A stretch of DNA of 64,000 nt from Reticulitermes speratus (GCA_021186555.1 JAJKFL010000006.1:8483215-8547214), one strand, 5' to 3'. Numbered from the stretch's first letter, positions 32,861 to 43,596 are shown. Numbers and translations: made by a program. The notes: generated by a model not told the origin, from the letters alone.

Positions 32861-32882
32861 AATAATAATAATAATAATAAGA
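32829..32882. repeat. (TTA)n(AAT)n compound microsatellite
   Basis: A TTA run followed by an AAT run, able to form a hairpin. The TTA part is the SINE D tail. Confidence 0.9.
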
Positions 32883-33339
32883 TGATAATGTTTATGATGA
32901 CGATTATGATGATAATGATGATGGCAATAAGGAAAACTCACAATTGCCTACCCACAAGGAGCTGATGGCTCGTTTTTTGCACGGCGGTAAAGTAACATGC
33001 GCCGTCTCGTTTGTCCATTTACGGCATTCGCTCAGAATAAGTTTGAAAACAGAGATTCAGTTTAGCATTAACTGCAGTAAAATTTGATGGGTAGGGAAAT
33101 GGAAAACCAGAAACTAAAAAAAGCGTCTTGAAGCGTGTGACGTTTACTTGAGCCACCCGACGCGGTTAGCAAAGCGAGAAGATTTTATTGCACCAGAAAC
33201 TGAAATTCTGTTCAAAAGCGAATTAACGACAACCATATAAGAGCGCTATTTTCTTAAATTACGGCATTTATGTTGTAATTTAGTAACTCGCTCTGTTAAC
33301 TGTAACTAAGCAGTGTGTATGTTGAGTGTATGTGATGGT

Positions 33340-33360
33340 GGGGGGGGGGGGGGGGGGGGG
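33340..33360. repeat. poly-G run
   Basis: Twenty-one consecutive G residues after GGT. Confidence 0.95.
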
Positions 33361-33651
33361 AGCTATAATTTCACTCTCCTTTCGGCAGGTGTTTTCGAAT
33401 GTTAATACGCACTCCTCGCCGGCTCATTAAAAAAAGGACCAATTTATCCTGTCGCATGAAGATCAATATATAACGTACAGCATTGACACTGGTTCTTTAC
33501 ATCAGTACTGCCACACATACAGCCACATCTTACGGTCTGACGTCATTTTTTATATTCACATTTTTATACTTATATGTTTTTTTCTATTTTACATCTCTTA
33601 TATTCACATTTTAACATATACTTCTCTTAGGCAGCACATTTATATAGCGAT

Positions 33652-34076
33652 ATACATTTTTTTTTCTATGGCTCGACAGCCCCTTAGGGGGCCTAGGCCT
33701 CCTCATTTCGAGGCTTCATGATCACACACATTAGACACACCACACTCGGTAGGACTCCTCTGGACGAGTGATCAGCCCGACGCAGAGACCTCTACCTGAC
33801 AACACACAAAACTCACAAGAGACAGACATCCATGCCCCCGGTGGGATATTTTTTTTTTTTTTGCCTGTCCGGGGTTTTCCCCCTTTGATCCATTTTTTTG
33901 TACTGTTTTAAATCCTTTCGTCCTTCATGTCACTTTACGTTCCATACTACCGTCCGTACATCAAACACAACACAAACATCCATGCCCCGGTGGGATTCGA
34001 ACCCACGATCCTAGCAAGCGAGCGGCCGAAGACCCACGCCTTAGACCGCACGGCCACTGGGATCGGCATACATTTT
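33652..34076 (-). mobile_element. composite SINE B2-B1, 9-bp TSD
   Basis: Body 33661-34067, flanked by ATACATTTT (33652-33660 and 34068-34076). Read on the minus strand: B2 head (TGCCGATCCCAGTGGCCGTG, B box GGGTTCGAATCCCACC), B2 body to GGACAGGC, an A run, then ATCCCACCGGGGGCATGG and the B1 body. It ends CCCCTAAGGGGCTGTCGAGCC. B1 lacks its own tRNA-like head: the junction falls right after the B-box core. The same junction and length recur at 56237-56645, so the dimer moves as one unit. Confidence 0.92.
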
Positions 34077-34154
34077 ATATATGTAATTGTAAAGAAGGGG
34101 GAGTTTTTCCTCTTATCAAAATGTACGGAGTTCGATTTTCATAGTTTTCTGTCA

Positions 34155-34195
34155 TAGGTCTGATGATGGCTCTTTGAGCTGAAACCGGTAGCCTG
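34155..34195 (+). ncRNA. hammerhead-ribozyme-like motif
   Basis: Stem I TAGGT (34155-34159) pairs with GCCTG (34191-34195) with two G-U pairs. Core CTGATGA (34160-34166), extra T, stem II GGCTC/GAGCT with TTT loop (34168-34080 region, ending 34180). GAAA (34181-34184), CCGG, T, then A34190 as predicted cleavage-site residue. Spacing is identical to the 22502 motif although the sequences of all stems differ. Confidence 0.55.
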
Positions 34196-34258
34196 ATTAC
34201 GTATTGCAAGTGTGTGTGTGTTGGTTGTGACTGTACTACTCATAGAGTAAAATATACT

Positions 34259-34494
34259 TTAACCTTTTAAAGCCTAGCGGTTACTTTATGTACCACCAGT
34301 TATAACATTTCAAAATTCTACATTCTTCCCGCAGTGTATTTAAATGTTTTTTGTGGATCTCGGAACAAACAGCGAATTTTATCCTACACAACATTCAGTA
34401 ACTGGTTTTTATAACCGAGACGGAGTGTGTTTACTGCGCGGTACGAACTGAATCTTTATGTATAATGGATCGCGTTTCGTCCTTAAAGGGTTAA
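34259..34494. mobile_element. TTAA-flanked MITE (piggyBac-type), copy 1
   Basis: TTAA at 34259-34262 and 34491-34494. Inside, the left end CCTTTTAAAG and the right end CTTAAAGGG are inverted. The interior AACAAACAGCGAATTT and GGTACGAACTGAA is shared with 50953-51179 and 60679-60843. A TTAA target with C-rich TIRs fits piggyBac-derived elements. Confidence 0.8.
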
Positions 34495-34499
34495 AGAAA

Positions 34500-35250
34500 T
34501 ACCTTTATTAATACCAAATTCCAATTTTGCACAAAACTCCACCGCACACAAATCACTGTGCTTGCTGCTTGGTGCGGTCCCATTGAAGCGTTTAAAACGT
34601 CACAGCTTTCCCGTGATTTTAATTAGTATTTTGACCTAATGGAACACATTCTCATCTTCTAAGACAGTGACAAACAATTGGCGTCATATCTACAAGTGTC
34701 CCTCTGGAATTATCAATCAGACACGTGAGCTAATCTTACTACTGAAAGGGCTGAAATATTAACACTTTGCCCACCTACACATTTTACTCCGTCGTTCCGC
34801 AGGTACCAAGGTATTATCTCTTCCACTTGCTTCTGATTTTCCTCACTTATGAAAGTCATCGGCGGGTCCCGCAAAATCTGAGGTTAGGTTTCTTTCTATA
34901 CATACCGATGCCGCGGTGTATCCCGCGCCATTAGCTTTTGCTTGGCGTGAGACCACCGGTGGCTCTCATGGTACCTCCTGAATGCGTGAGCCACCGGTGT
35001 ACCTCATGGTAGCCAACGTGGAAACCTTCCTATAACGGAATGGCAAAAGACAGATTTTTTTTTTTCGTTGCAGGTAGGTTCAGTTTCATACAGGTACTTG
35101 AATTTTGGATCCTCGGGGCTGTAAAAGTTTTCCGCTAAAGAGGTTTCCGTTATGCCCAGGTTCTGTTTAAGAGGATTTCACCGCGACTACGAAAGTTTCC
35201 ATTACCACAGCAAGCACCGTCCAATTTCTCATATTTCTCAGACACGATCA
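34500..35250. other. unassigned intergenic sequence with a short internal repeat
   Basis: CCACCGGTGGCTCTCATGGTA near 34953 and CCACCGGTGTACCTCATGGTA near 34991 form a local direct repeat. No gene recognised. Confidence 0.45.
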
Positions 35251-35252
35251 AG

Positions 35253-35534
35253 CAGGGGTGCACAAATCCCTGAGGCCTGGTCGCCCGGGCGACCAAATTT
35301 TGTACGGTGGCGCTCCTAATATTTTCAGCATAATTACCGCAGTTTCCTTTCCTTTCGCACAAAGACGTGTGTCAGCACACACGCACCGAGCAAGAAGCTT
35401 CAGATAACAGTGAGATTCTCAGGTTACTTCATAATTTTGGGTCCTCTCCATGGCACTTTCTTCATGTCACCCCCTCTGGCGCCTAGAATTTTACGGTGGA
35501 CCCTCAATTTTTGGAAAATCTGTGAACCCTGTGG
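35253..35534. mobile_element. CAGGGG-ended hAT-like MITE, long copy
   Basis: Left end CAGGGGTGCACAAATCCC; the reversed right end reads CAGGGTTCACAGATTTTCC. The interior shares AAATTTTGTAC, CTCCTAATATTTT and TTTTTGGAAAAT with 27833-27983. The 8-bp flanks CGATCAAG and TGGTCAGG are similar but not identical. Confidence 0.6.
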
Positions 35535-35539
35535 TCAGG

Positions 35540-36065
35540 TATTAATAATAGTTCACTCAGTACCAATCAGTCAGAAGCACAAAAACAAATTTTAGTGCTG
35601 TAAAATTACATCAACAAATATTTACACAAACCGTAGGACTTTATTGCAGAAAATAGTGCACTCTATAACAGACTACATATTTACAGATGCCTTCTGATGC
35701 TACTTCATTGTAAAGCCCGCTCTTAGGGGGCAATTGATGCCAACTGTACTATAAACCTCGTGTTATTTCGTTTGAGTATCGCCTTATCTCCAATTACCTC
35801 TCAGATGGAATTATGATCTCGTAAACAGTAACTAATAAGCGAGACCAATGATAGGAAAATGGGAGCACCCTGTGTATTCAAGCACCGTTCTCAAGAGCAC
35901 CATTTATTTAGTAACCCGTGGCGAAAACTACGCCTCAAAGTTAAGCAATTATAAGTTACTTTCGGTGAGATAACGAATTATTTAATGAATAAGTCGTAAG
36001 ACTGTTTTAAGAGGAGGCTAGGGACAACAGCTTAATGAGGCGGTTTATGACTTACATACGTCATC
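35540..36065. other. unassigned intergenic sequence
   Basis: No gene or named repeat recognised. Confidence 0.5.
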
Positions 36066-36069
36066 AATT

Positions 36070-36205
36070 ATTATTATTATGGTGATCATATCAAGGAGAA
36101 TGAGATGGGCGAGACATGTTACACTGGTCGGTGGGATGAGAAATGGCTACAGAATTTTGATCTGGAAACCTAGAGGAAAAAAAGCCACACCAAGGAAATA
36201 CTCAA
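36070..36205 (+). pseudogene. RTE-like LINE C-terminal fragment
   Basis: The plus strand encodes SRRMRWARHVTLVGGMRNGY, then RILIWKPRGKKATPRK. This aligns with [38 protein letters not shown] in the 37.4-kb copy. It is truncated on both sides. Confidence 0.8.
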
Positions 36206-36279
36206 GCATTGCATCCCCATTCTGTTATGCGTCAACTGAAAGCAGTCTTCCAAGCATTCTGTGATCTAAATTAAACAAA

Positions 36280-36935
36280 AAGGAACGGACAATGATGGGA
36301 TGGTCGAGAAGAAGGTGCTGAGGAGAACATTTGGACCTACGAGGGAGAAAGTGAGAGGCTGCAAAAAATTGCATGATGGTAAAGGTGAAGGTCACCCCAT
36401 AACACGTCATAAAGACACACAGGAAGTAAAGGTATAGCTCTAACATTTCTTTAAACTCGGCGCTAGATGGGGCCACGCCCTGGTCGCTTTAACCCTGGGA
36501 CAGAGACCCGGTACCCCTTGTACAGGAAGCTGGGTGGGCCTCGGAGCCGGATTGGACGGGTGCGGAAAATCCCGCTCCTACCAGGGTTCGAATCCCGAAC
36601 GACCCAGCCTGTAATTAGCTGCTATACCAACTACGCTATCCCGGCCATCTGTATGACGAGAGGCTTCAAGATTGTATGCACATAATATTCTTAGAATGAT
36701 TAAACCAAAGAATACGAGATAGGCAGAAACATGTAGCACGCTGGGAGGGAATACAAAATTTAGGTTTAAAACCTAAATCGAAGGAAAAGACTGCTTAGAA
36801 GCCGTACGCGTAGATGGGAGGATAATATTAAAGTGACATACGGTGAGAATGCCTGGATTGGATTCATCTGGCTAAGCACAAAGGCCACAGGCAGGCTTTT
36901 GTAAATGCGGTAACGAAAGTTAAGCTTCGATAATA
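36280..36935 (+). pseudogene. RTE-like LINE fragment interrupted by SINE A
   Basis: The left part (36300-36370) encodes VLRRTFGPTREKVRGCKKLH, matching VLRRIFGPKRDEVTGEWRRL. After the SINE, 36655-36935 continues with an IIRMIK-like stretch (MIKPKNTR), RRRWEDNIK-like nucleotides (GATGGGAGGATAATATTAAA) and a WIGFIWL-type end matching [12 protein letters not shown]. Many frameshifts; dead. Confidence 0.75.
36370..36658 (-). mobile_element. SINE A inserted in LINE fragment
   Basis: Minus-strand SINE A (36379-36649) from GGCCGGGATAGCGTAGTTGG to a GGTGACCTTCACCTTTAC end. Flanks TGCATGATG (36370-36378) and TGTATGACG (36650-36658) match at 7 of 9, consistent with an aged TSD. The body has an ~15-bp deletion around the TGGGG/CCACGCC joint. 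Confidence 0.85.
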
Positions 36936-37278
36936 GACTTGTAAATTTTTGAACAGCTGAGCGAATAGCAGCGACAGTTACGTTGTAAGATATTGTACTC
37001 TGTGCTGCTCGCATCTCTTTGTCAAGTGGTGCCGCTCGCATGCTTGAGGATCTTTCGTTCCTCTCACATCGTACCCCTTTCATTTATTCTTGAAAGCAAG
37101 AACAAAGTAAAGAGAAGACAATTCCATTGTGTATCTCAGATTGTTTCTTGGCCACGAAGTCGCATTTCGTAGATAGAAGGCAGGTTGTATATATAATGTG
37201 TTCTTTAGTGTAACGCTACACACCTGCAGTCACTAGCATTAAGACTTTGTTACCAAACTTGTAGCAGGGCAAAAGAAC

Positions 37279-38345
37279 TAACTAACTCCATGGAGCAGAG
37301 TCCTTCTTAAGAAGCCAGCAGGTCGTCAGCTAGTCAAGAAATTTCCCGCGTTTTATGGAACCCGAAGGTTCATTACCGCATTCACAAGAGCCGCCACCTG
37401 TCCCTATCCTGAGCCATATCAATCCAGTCCATGCCCTCATCCCACTTCTTGAAGATCCATTTTAATATTATCCTCCCATCTACGCCTGGGTCTTCCAAGT
37501 GGTCTCCTTCCCTCAGGTCTCCCCACCAAAATCCTGTACGCAATTCTCCCCTCCCCCATACGTGCTACATGGCCCGCCCACCTCATTCTTCTTGATTTGA
37601 TTACCCGAATAATAGTTGGTGATGAGTGCAGATCATTAAGTTCCTCGTTATGTAGTCTTCTCCACTCCCCTGTTACCTCGTCCCTCTTAGGCCCAAATAT
37701 CCTCCTCAGCACCCTATTCTCGAACACCCTCAGCCTACGTTCCTCCCTCCGTGTGAGAGACCAAGTCTCACACCCATACAAAACAACAGGCAAAATTATA
37801 CTTCTGTATATCTTAATCTTTGTATTTTTGGATAGCAAACTGGAAGACAGAAGATCCTGCACCGAATGATAACAAGCATTCCCCGACTTCAATCTGCTCT
37901 TAATTTCGTCCTGAATAGAATTTCGATCTGTTAGGGTTGTTTCCAAATATTTGAACTGTTCCACCCTTTCAAAGGATTTATTATCTAACTTTATGTCGTA
38001 ATTTTGTCCTGCATTCTAACTGCGAGACATGACCATGTACTTAGTTTTCTCAGAATTTACTTCTAGACCAATCTCCTTACTAGCGACTACTAAAGTTTCT
38101 GTGTTTTCCTTTATAGCATGTACACTTCCACCCAATATATTAACACCATCAGCATAAACTAGAAGCTGATGTGTACCATTTAATTTCAAGCCCTACTGGT
38201 TTGCCTGAACCCTCCTAATGGCATATTCCAAAGCAAAGTCCCAGTCAGCAGAAATACATTCATCACCTGATATACATAAACTCTCATCTACTGTTAATAT
38301 TTTTATAAACCTGTAAAAAAAGAACTTCAAAATTATAATCCCTAA
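37279..38345 (-). pseudogene. RTE-like LINE reverse transcriptase, best copy
   Basis: A minus-strand frame of 175 residues (37964-37437) begins MEQFKYLETTLTDRNSIQDE and contains IYRSIILPVVLYGCETWSLT, LRVFENRVLRRIFGPKRDEV and [15 protein letters not shown]. It ends [10 protein letters not shown] at a frameshift-created stop; the tail continues out of frame as [13 protein letters not shown]. Upstream (37990-38240, stops included) the strand encodes YADGVNILGGSVHAIKENTE and LEVNSEKTKYMVMSR. The YADG is the RT catalytic box (normally YADD), with the second Asp lost. AACT units at 37279-37290 are the tail. Defective. Confidence 0.9.
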
Positions 38346-38349
38346 ACAA

Positions 38350-39340
38350 ATGCTCAAGGTAAGTTAATCTCAAATGTCAACAGCTGTGGCCTTTTAAAAT
38401 TTCAAATAATCCTGTATTAGAGACTTGAGCAGAGGATCAATAGAAATATTAATTACAGCTTTGAAGCACGAACCACAACTCGTATTATTTCTGTACAGTG
38501 CTCTCCGATATCCGAAAAATGCTTTTTTGTTTGAAGGTTCACCAGGATTTGTCTGACTGTCCTTCTGATAACAGCATTACTAAGATGAAGATTATGGGGA
38601 CGTTGGTGGAAAAAACAGTCACAGGCAAGGCTGAAGTACCTACACAATAGCCTGTCCGAGTGCCACTTTGTCTAACACAAATCTCGTTCACGGAAATTAA
38701 CTCATATTTCAAGGTTCAGAAACTGCCTAATAGCAAACACACCGCATCTCCATTATAAAGACCAACATATTAATGCCCCATAAGGAAGTCCTGTTTCTTT
38801 TGAGAATTATACAAAACACTTGAATATATGCAGACAGACTGGAGTCCTTTAATGACAATAATGCCGGTATTATAAATTAATCCCTGTGACTTGGAAGGTT
38901 AATTAAGAGACGGTTTAATTTAACAATGATACCAACGCTTTTTCTTGCAGTTGGCTAAACTCGAAAAGAAAAAAACCACGTGTCTCTAAAAGAAAGGCGA
39001 TCTTCAGCCTCACGGAATTACCCACCACACTAACGAGATCTTACACATAAGTAAAGAAGAGCTGGCATCAAAAATAATTTTAGTTGGGTAATAAAAATGG
39101 TTTCCATGGCCAGGCCTAAAACTTTTTCAAATAGTCTTCACTCTCTCCACTTTTCTCCCCCTCCAGACATCGTTTGCCATCTTTTTATTACCCTCAGCGC
39201 CATCGCGCCGGCACTCAAAAGTCTTGGTGGCTTAGTGAGGTTCGCCGCCTTCGGGTTTAGGTACTGAATTCCTTCTGTTATGTACATCGTAACCTACTGC
39301 ACCGTCAGTATTTCAGTTCAAGTATGTTTTGGCCTGTTCT
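38350..39340. other. unassigned intergenic sequence with SINE L scrap
   Basis: At about 38630-38695, GTGCCACTTTGTCTAACACA matches the SINE L landmark (GTGCCACTTTGTCCACCACA). The rest is unassigned. Confidence 0.5.
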
Positions 39341-39344
39341 GTAT

Positions 39345-39648
39345 TTTAAAGCAATCCCATTACAGGCCTGGACAGGTCCTTAGGGCTCCAGGAGGTTGAG
39401 GCTCCTAGAATTTCTAGACAATCGGAACATGAAGGTGGTAAGGTTGTCAGACCTACGCACCGGCCGCCTTTATCCGCCAGGAGGTACCCCTGGTACTCAT
39501 TTTTGTTAGAGGCTGAGTCGACCCCAGGGCCAGAGTGCGGCCGGAATGATTACGTCAATAAAAAATCCCAACGAGTACATCGGGAATCGAACCCGCGACC
39601 TTCCGGCTTGTAGCGCAGTGCGTCAACCAACTGCTCCACCGCTCCATC
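39345..39648 (-). mobile_element. SINE C, full length, abutting a tetranucleotide array
   Basis: Minus strand: head GGAGCAGTTGGTTGACGCAC, B box GGGTTCGATTCCCGATG, then the SINE C body to CTGTCCAGGCCTGTAATGGG and ATTGCTTTAAAATAC. Its 5' end runs straight into the CATC array, so no TSD can be read. Confidence 0.92.
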
Positions 39649-40450
39649 CATCCGTCCATCCATCATCCGTCCGTCCATCCATTCATCCGTCCATCCATCC
39701 ATTCATCCATCCATCCATTCATCCGTTCATTCATCCGTCCATCCATCCATTCATCCGTCCATCCATCCATCATCCATCCATCCATCCGTCCGTCCATCCA
39801 TTCGTCCGCCCATCCATCCATCCATCATCCATCCGTCCATCCATTCATCATCCATCCATCCGTTCATCCATCCATCCATCCGTTCATCCATCCATCCATC
39901 CGTTCATCCATCCATCCGTTCATCCATCCATCTATCCATCCGTCCATCCATCATTTCATCCATCCATCCTTTCATCCATCCGTCCGTCCATCCATCCATC
40001 CGTTCATCCATCCATCCGTCCGACCATCCATCCATCCATCCGTCCGACCATCCATCCATCATCCATCCATCCATCATCCATCCATCCGTCCATCCATTCA
40101 TCCGCCCATCCATCCATCCATTCATCCATCCGTCCATCCATCCGTTCATCCATCCATCCATCCATTCGTCCATCCATCCATCCATCCGTCCATCCATCCA
40201 TCCATTCATCCATCCATCCATCCGTTCATCCATCCATCCATCCGTTCATCCATCCATCCATCCGTCCATCCATCCTTTCATCCATCCATCCGTTCATCCA
40301 TCCATCCATCCATCCATCCTTTCATCCATCCATCCATCCATCCTTTCATCCATCCATCCGTCCGTCCATCCATCCATCCGTCCGTCCATCCATCCATCCA
40401 TCCGTCCGACCATCCATCCATACATCCATTCATCCATTCACCCACCCACC
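39640..40450. repeat. CATC/CCGT tetranucleotide array, about 0.8 kb
   Basis: Plus strand CATCCATCCGTCCATC-type units with frequent GTCC, TTCATC and CATCATC variants. They give a 304-residue [15 protein letters not shown]-type frame and WMDGWMDG frames on the other strand. Frame maintenance follows from 12-bp periodicity, not from coding. No start context or flanking domain. Confidence 0.97.
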
Positions 40451-40454
40451 AAAG

Positions 40455-41070
40455 CACTGACACAGATTTCCCCAGCCCGTTCAGCTGATGGACAATGACA
40501 CACTGCCCCAAAAGGCAATCACAGACTCAAACAAGTCAGGGACTTCGAAGGAAAAGGAGGAATGACCTCTGAAACCAGAATATGCGTTATGGCCCATGAC
40601 ACGCCGTGTTAAAGACGATATGTTCACCTATTGTGGCATTTTTTTTTCGCCCCATCACCACGTTTAATCAGACGGAAACTTCTGAAGTGAACACGAAAAA
40701 AAGTTCGTCCGTGAAAGGACGTCACAAACAATTTTTTCCACCACATTTATTGCCTATTTAAGATTTCGGTTCCTCAGTAAATGCTCCAGCACCACGGCAA
40801 GAGTTGCGCGTCACTGGGGGCGCGTTCTTTATTTAAACCAAGATTTCCACGGAGGAATATTCGTTAAGCATCTTGTGCTTAGTTCGTCTGTGTTGGCTAG
40901 CAGCCATATCAAACATTCTTTCAACTTTCGTCATTAGACACTAAATGAACCTGCGAGTTCATTCTCATTGAATCTAACCTATTCGATACGCTGCAACATG
41001 TCTCAAATACCAGCAACATTCTCATGGATGATTTTGTACGTTGGCATCAATAATAAATCAATCAAAACTT
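40455..41070. other. unassigned intergenic sequence
   Basis: No gene or named repeat recognised. Confidence 0.5.
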
Positions 41071-41076
41071 TGGACG

Positions 41077-41255
41077 CGGATTTTCCGCACCCGTCCAGAC
41101 CGGCCCTGGGGCCCACCCAGCCGGATCTTTTCCGGGGGGTAAAGCGGCCGGGGCGTGGCGTTGACCATCCACCCCCATCTCGCGCCGAGGTTAAAGAAAG
41201 AGTATTGTATACCTCTACTCCCCTTCATGACCTGTTCTAGGGTGAACTTTACTTT
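41077..41255 (+). mobile_element. SINE A, 5'-truncated
   Basis: Begins at GATTTTCCGCACCCGTCC and runs through GGGGCCCACCCAGCC (with a deletion), AAAGCGGCCGGGGCG and CTGTTCTAGGGTGAAC. Confidence 0.88.
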
Positions 41256-41745
41256 AGTTCTTATAAACGGTGTTTTAACTTGCGGAGATAAAAACGCAGC
41301 AACAAGAGACTATCAATTTTTTTTTTTGTGAAACTGAACAAAAGTGCCACAAAAACGTTCAGTTTGTTACGTGTGAAAGACAGGGGAGAGTTACCTTAAA
41401 GCACTGTCACAGTATGACTTCAGGGGATGTTTCGAGAGCTGGAAGGCTCGTATGGAGCCGTCTGTGGCTTCAGATGGAAATTGCTTTGAAAGGGATAACA
41501 TGTAGATGCAATAATGCTATAATGCAACGGTTTTGACATTATTTATTCGGCGTATTTTGATTGAATTAAATTGTTCATTCATGACACGCACAAATGCACC
41601 TCTGATGTATACAAATACAATATGATATCGGCCGTACAGTCACCGTCTACACGGAACTCACTACACATCACACAGCGACTAGATCAATGAGGAATCGAAA
41701 ATACATCAGATGTTTGTATACAAAGAGAAACTACAACATAGCAAC

Positions 41746-41994
41746 ATACACACAACTTTCTTTTTTTACCAACACATGCACTACAATTATGTCGTATTTT
41801 TTTACACCCCTACATATGTTTCGACTATTTATTAGTCATCATCATGACGACTAATCATGACGACTAATAAATAGTCGAAACATATGTAGGGGTGTAAAAA
41901 ATACGACATAATTGTAGTGCATGTGTTGGGTAAAAAATAAAGCTATTACTTAAAGACAAAATGCACGGTGAATATAATGTGAAATACACACAAC
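41746..41994. mobile_element. fold-back element with hammerhead-like arms, 11-bp TSD
   Basis: Element 41757-41983 between exact ATACACACAAC (41746-41756 and 41984-41994). Arms of about 80 bp: CATGCACTACAATTATGTCG at the left and CGACATAATTGTAGTGCATG at the right. They meet near 41850 where ATCATGACGACTAAT is partly repeated. Each arm carries the GACTAATAAATAGTC stem II, then GAAACATATGTAGGGG. Stem III would be AC/GT with an ATAT loop. The core's first base is changed (ATGATGA). The right tail reads AAATGCACGGTGAATATAAT. Confidence 0.85.
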
Positions 41995-42195
41995 CTTTTA
42001 ACCATACTTAATGAAAACGCCGTAATAGATATTACTGTTTGATTGTTCTAATATATTATACTTTTAAACATACTATTTTAATCACAGTTTGTGAAATCCA
42101 CATGGTTTACATTAGCTGCAAGAATACTGTAATACAATATGAAATACTTTTGTAATCTATTATATTTTAGTAAGTTTTAAATGTTGGTGTAGAGC

Positions 42196-42234
42196 TCCCT
42201 GATGATGGCGTAGATGACGCCGAAACATGTAGGA
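42196..42234 (+). ncRNA. hammerhead-ribozyme-like motif
   Basis: Core CTGATGA (42199-42205), extra T, stem II GGCGT/ACGCC with AGATG loop, GAAA (42222-42225), CATG, T, then A42231. Stem I is short (TCC/GGA). Same spacing as 22502 and 34155. Confidence 0.5.
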
Positions 42235-42409
42235 AGAGGGATATAAGACTGTATTTGTATATATCAAAGGTGTATTTTTATGTCATGATTAAGCAATTTA
42301 ATTTATACAACGAGTCTGGTTATTTAAGTTATAGGTCGTTTAAAATTATCGTGGAGGCAACTCTCCCTACATTCTAGTTACCGAAACTAAATGCACGGTG
42401 AGTAATTTA

Positions 42410-42560
42410 CTTTCACTTAGGTCCTTTGCCCCCAGGGAACAGCCCCTGCGGCGTACTGGCTAGGAGGATAGGTGCGTCTTAGAGACATTCTAGGATCTTG
42501 CTAAGAATGAATTCCAAGCATACAGTCACTGCACTGATTGAGCTAACATAGCTGTTGGCG
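42410..42560 (-). mobile_element. very diverged SINE A-type fragment
   Basis: GCCCCCAGGGAACAGCCCC, then ACTGGCTAGGAGGATAGGTG and TTAGAGACATTCTAGGA keep the order of the minus-strand SINE A relatives at 1.7 and 45.7 kb. Weak. Confidence 0.4.
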
Positions 42561-42989
42561 ATCCTTTTAATGAATAGCGATATGAACTAAGGCTGTCGTG
42601 AGAATGGAAAGGATTTCCTGAAGCGTGACTCTGGGTACCAAAATTACATAAGCACCACAAAATACAGGGCTTACCAAGATCTGCAATTCCTCAACTGAAA
42701 CAATTTCCATGTGCCCCATATTTAACGAAATATACGTAATAAATGTTAATTTGACTCCATGCGGTGTGGTTTAAGTAGTATGATTGAAAGTGCTAGAGTA
42801 CATTAAGATTAAGGCCAATTAGGTACTAGCAAAATCGCAACAAAGTCCACAGGGAAGAATCATTCTTGAGAAGACAACAACTGCTAAGCAGTTTATAAAC
42901 CTGCGGGAGCATTACTGTGTTTACAACAGCCTTACTACTCGTCCATATCCTGAGCCAACTACATCCATCTCGCATCCTCTTACCATCTA

Positions 42990-43282
42990 CCTTCATTTTC
43001 TTTTGTGGTAGTGGTGAAGGGCCCCGCAGCAGATGCTACGGAGCACCGAAGCTTATTGTGCAACCCTGTGATAAAGATGAAAGTTTTTTTTTCCTTTGTT
43101 CTTATAATGGAACACCGGTGGAATGAAATTGACAGGGAAAAACCGAAGTAATCTGGGAAAGACCTGTCCCAGTGCCACTTTGTCCACCACAAATACCACA
43201 TGGGCTGAATCGGGATCGAACCCGGGCCTCCGCGGTGAGAGGCCGGCGACTAACCGCCTGAGCCATGGCACGGCCTCCTTCA
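42990..43282 (-). mobile_element. SINE L inserted in LINE
   Basis: Body 42996-43276. Minus strand: GGCCGTGCCATGGCTCAGGC, then B box GGGTTCGATCCCGATTC, GTGGACAAAGTGGCACTGGG, and an end ACTACCACAAAAG. Flanked by CCTTCA on both sides (42990-42995 and 43277-43282). Confidence 0.92.
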
Positions 43283-43596
43283 AGGTTTACTCTAATAACT
43301 TCCTGCCTTCTGTGCCTCAGTGTTCCAAGCCGTATCTTCCTTTCAGGCTGTAAAACAAAAACTTTCTATGCACCGAACTTCACTGCATGCTCCACTGATC
43401 TCATTATCACAATAATGGTTTGGGAGGAGTAAAAAGCATGAACCTCCTCATTATGCAATTTTCTCCAACCTCCTCTTACTTGATGCCTCTAATGTCCGAA
43501 AAATCTCCCAGTACACTGTTCTCGAAAATCCTGTCTATACTTTCGCCTTAATGTAACAGGCCACGTTTCAAAGCCATACAAAACAACGGACAAAAC

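Larger units (their letters stand above)
41555..42400 (+). mobile_element. large fold-back element hosting a second fold-back
   Basis: Left arm near 41560-41625 (ATTAAATTGTTCATTCATGAC, ACCTCTGATGTATACAAATA) is inverted relative to 42250-42310 (TATTTGTATATATCAAAGGT, GTCATGATTAAGCAATTTAAT). A hammerhead-like core lies at 42196-42234 inside the right part. A tail motif AAATGCACGGTGAGTAA at 42384 matches the tails of its relatives. Outer boundaries and TSD are uncertain. Confidence 0.55.

Noticed and set aside
39546-40460. 304-residue open frame
   Set aside because: Produced by a tetranucleotide array; opposite-strand frames are equally open and the composition is pure repeat.
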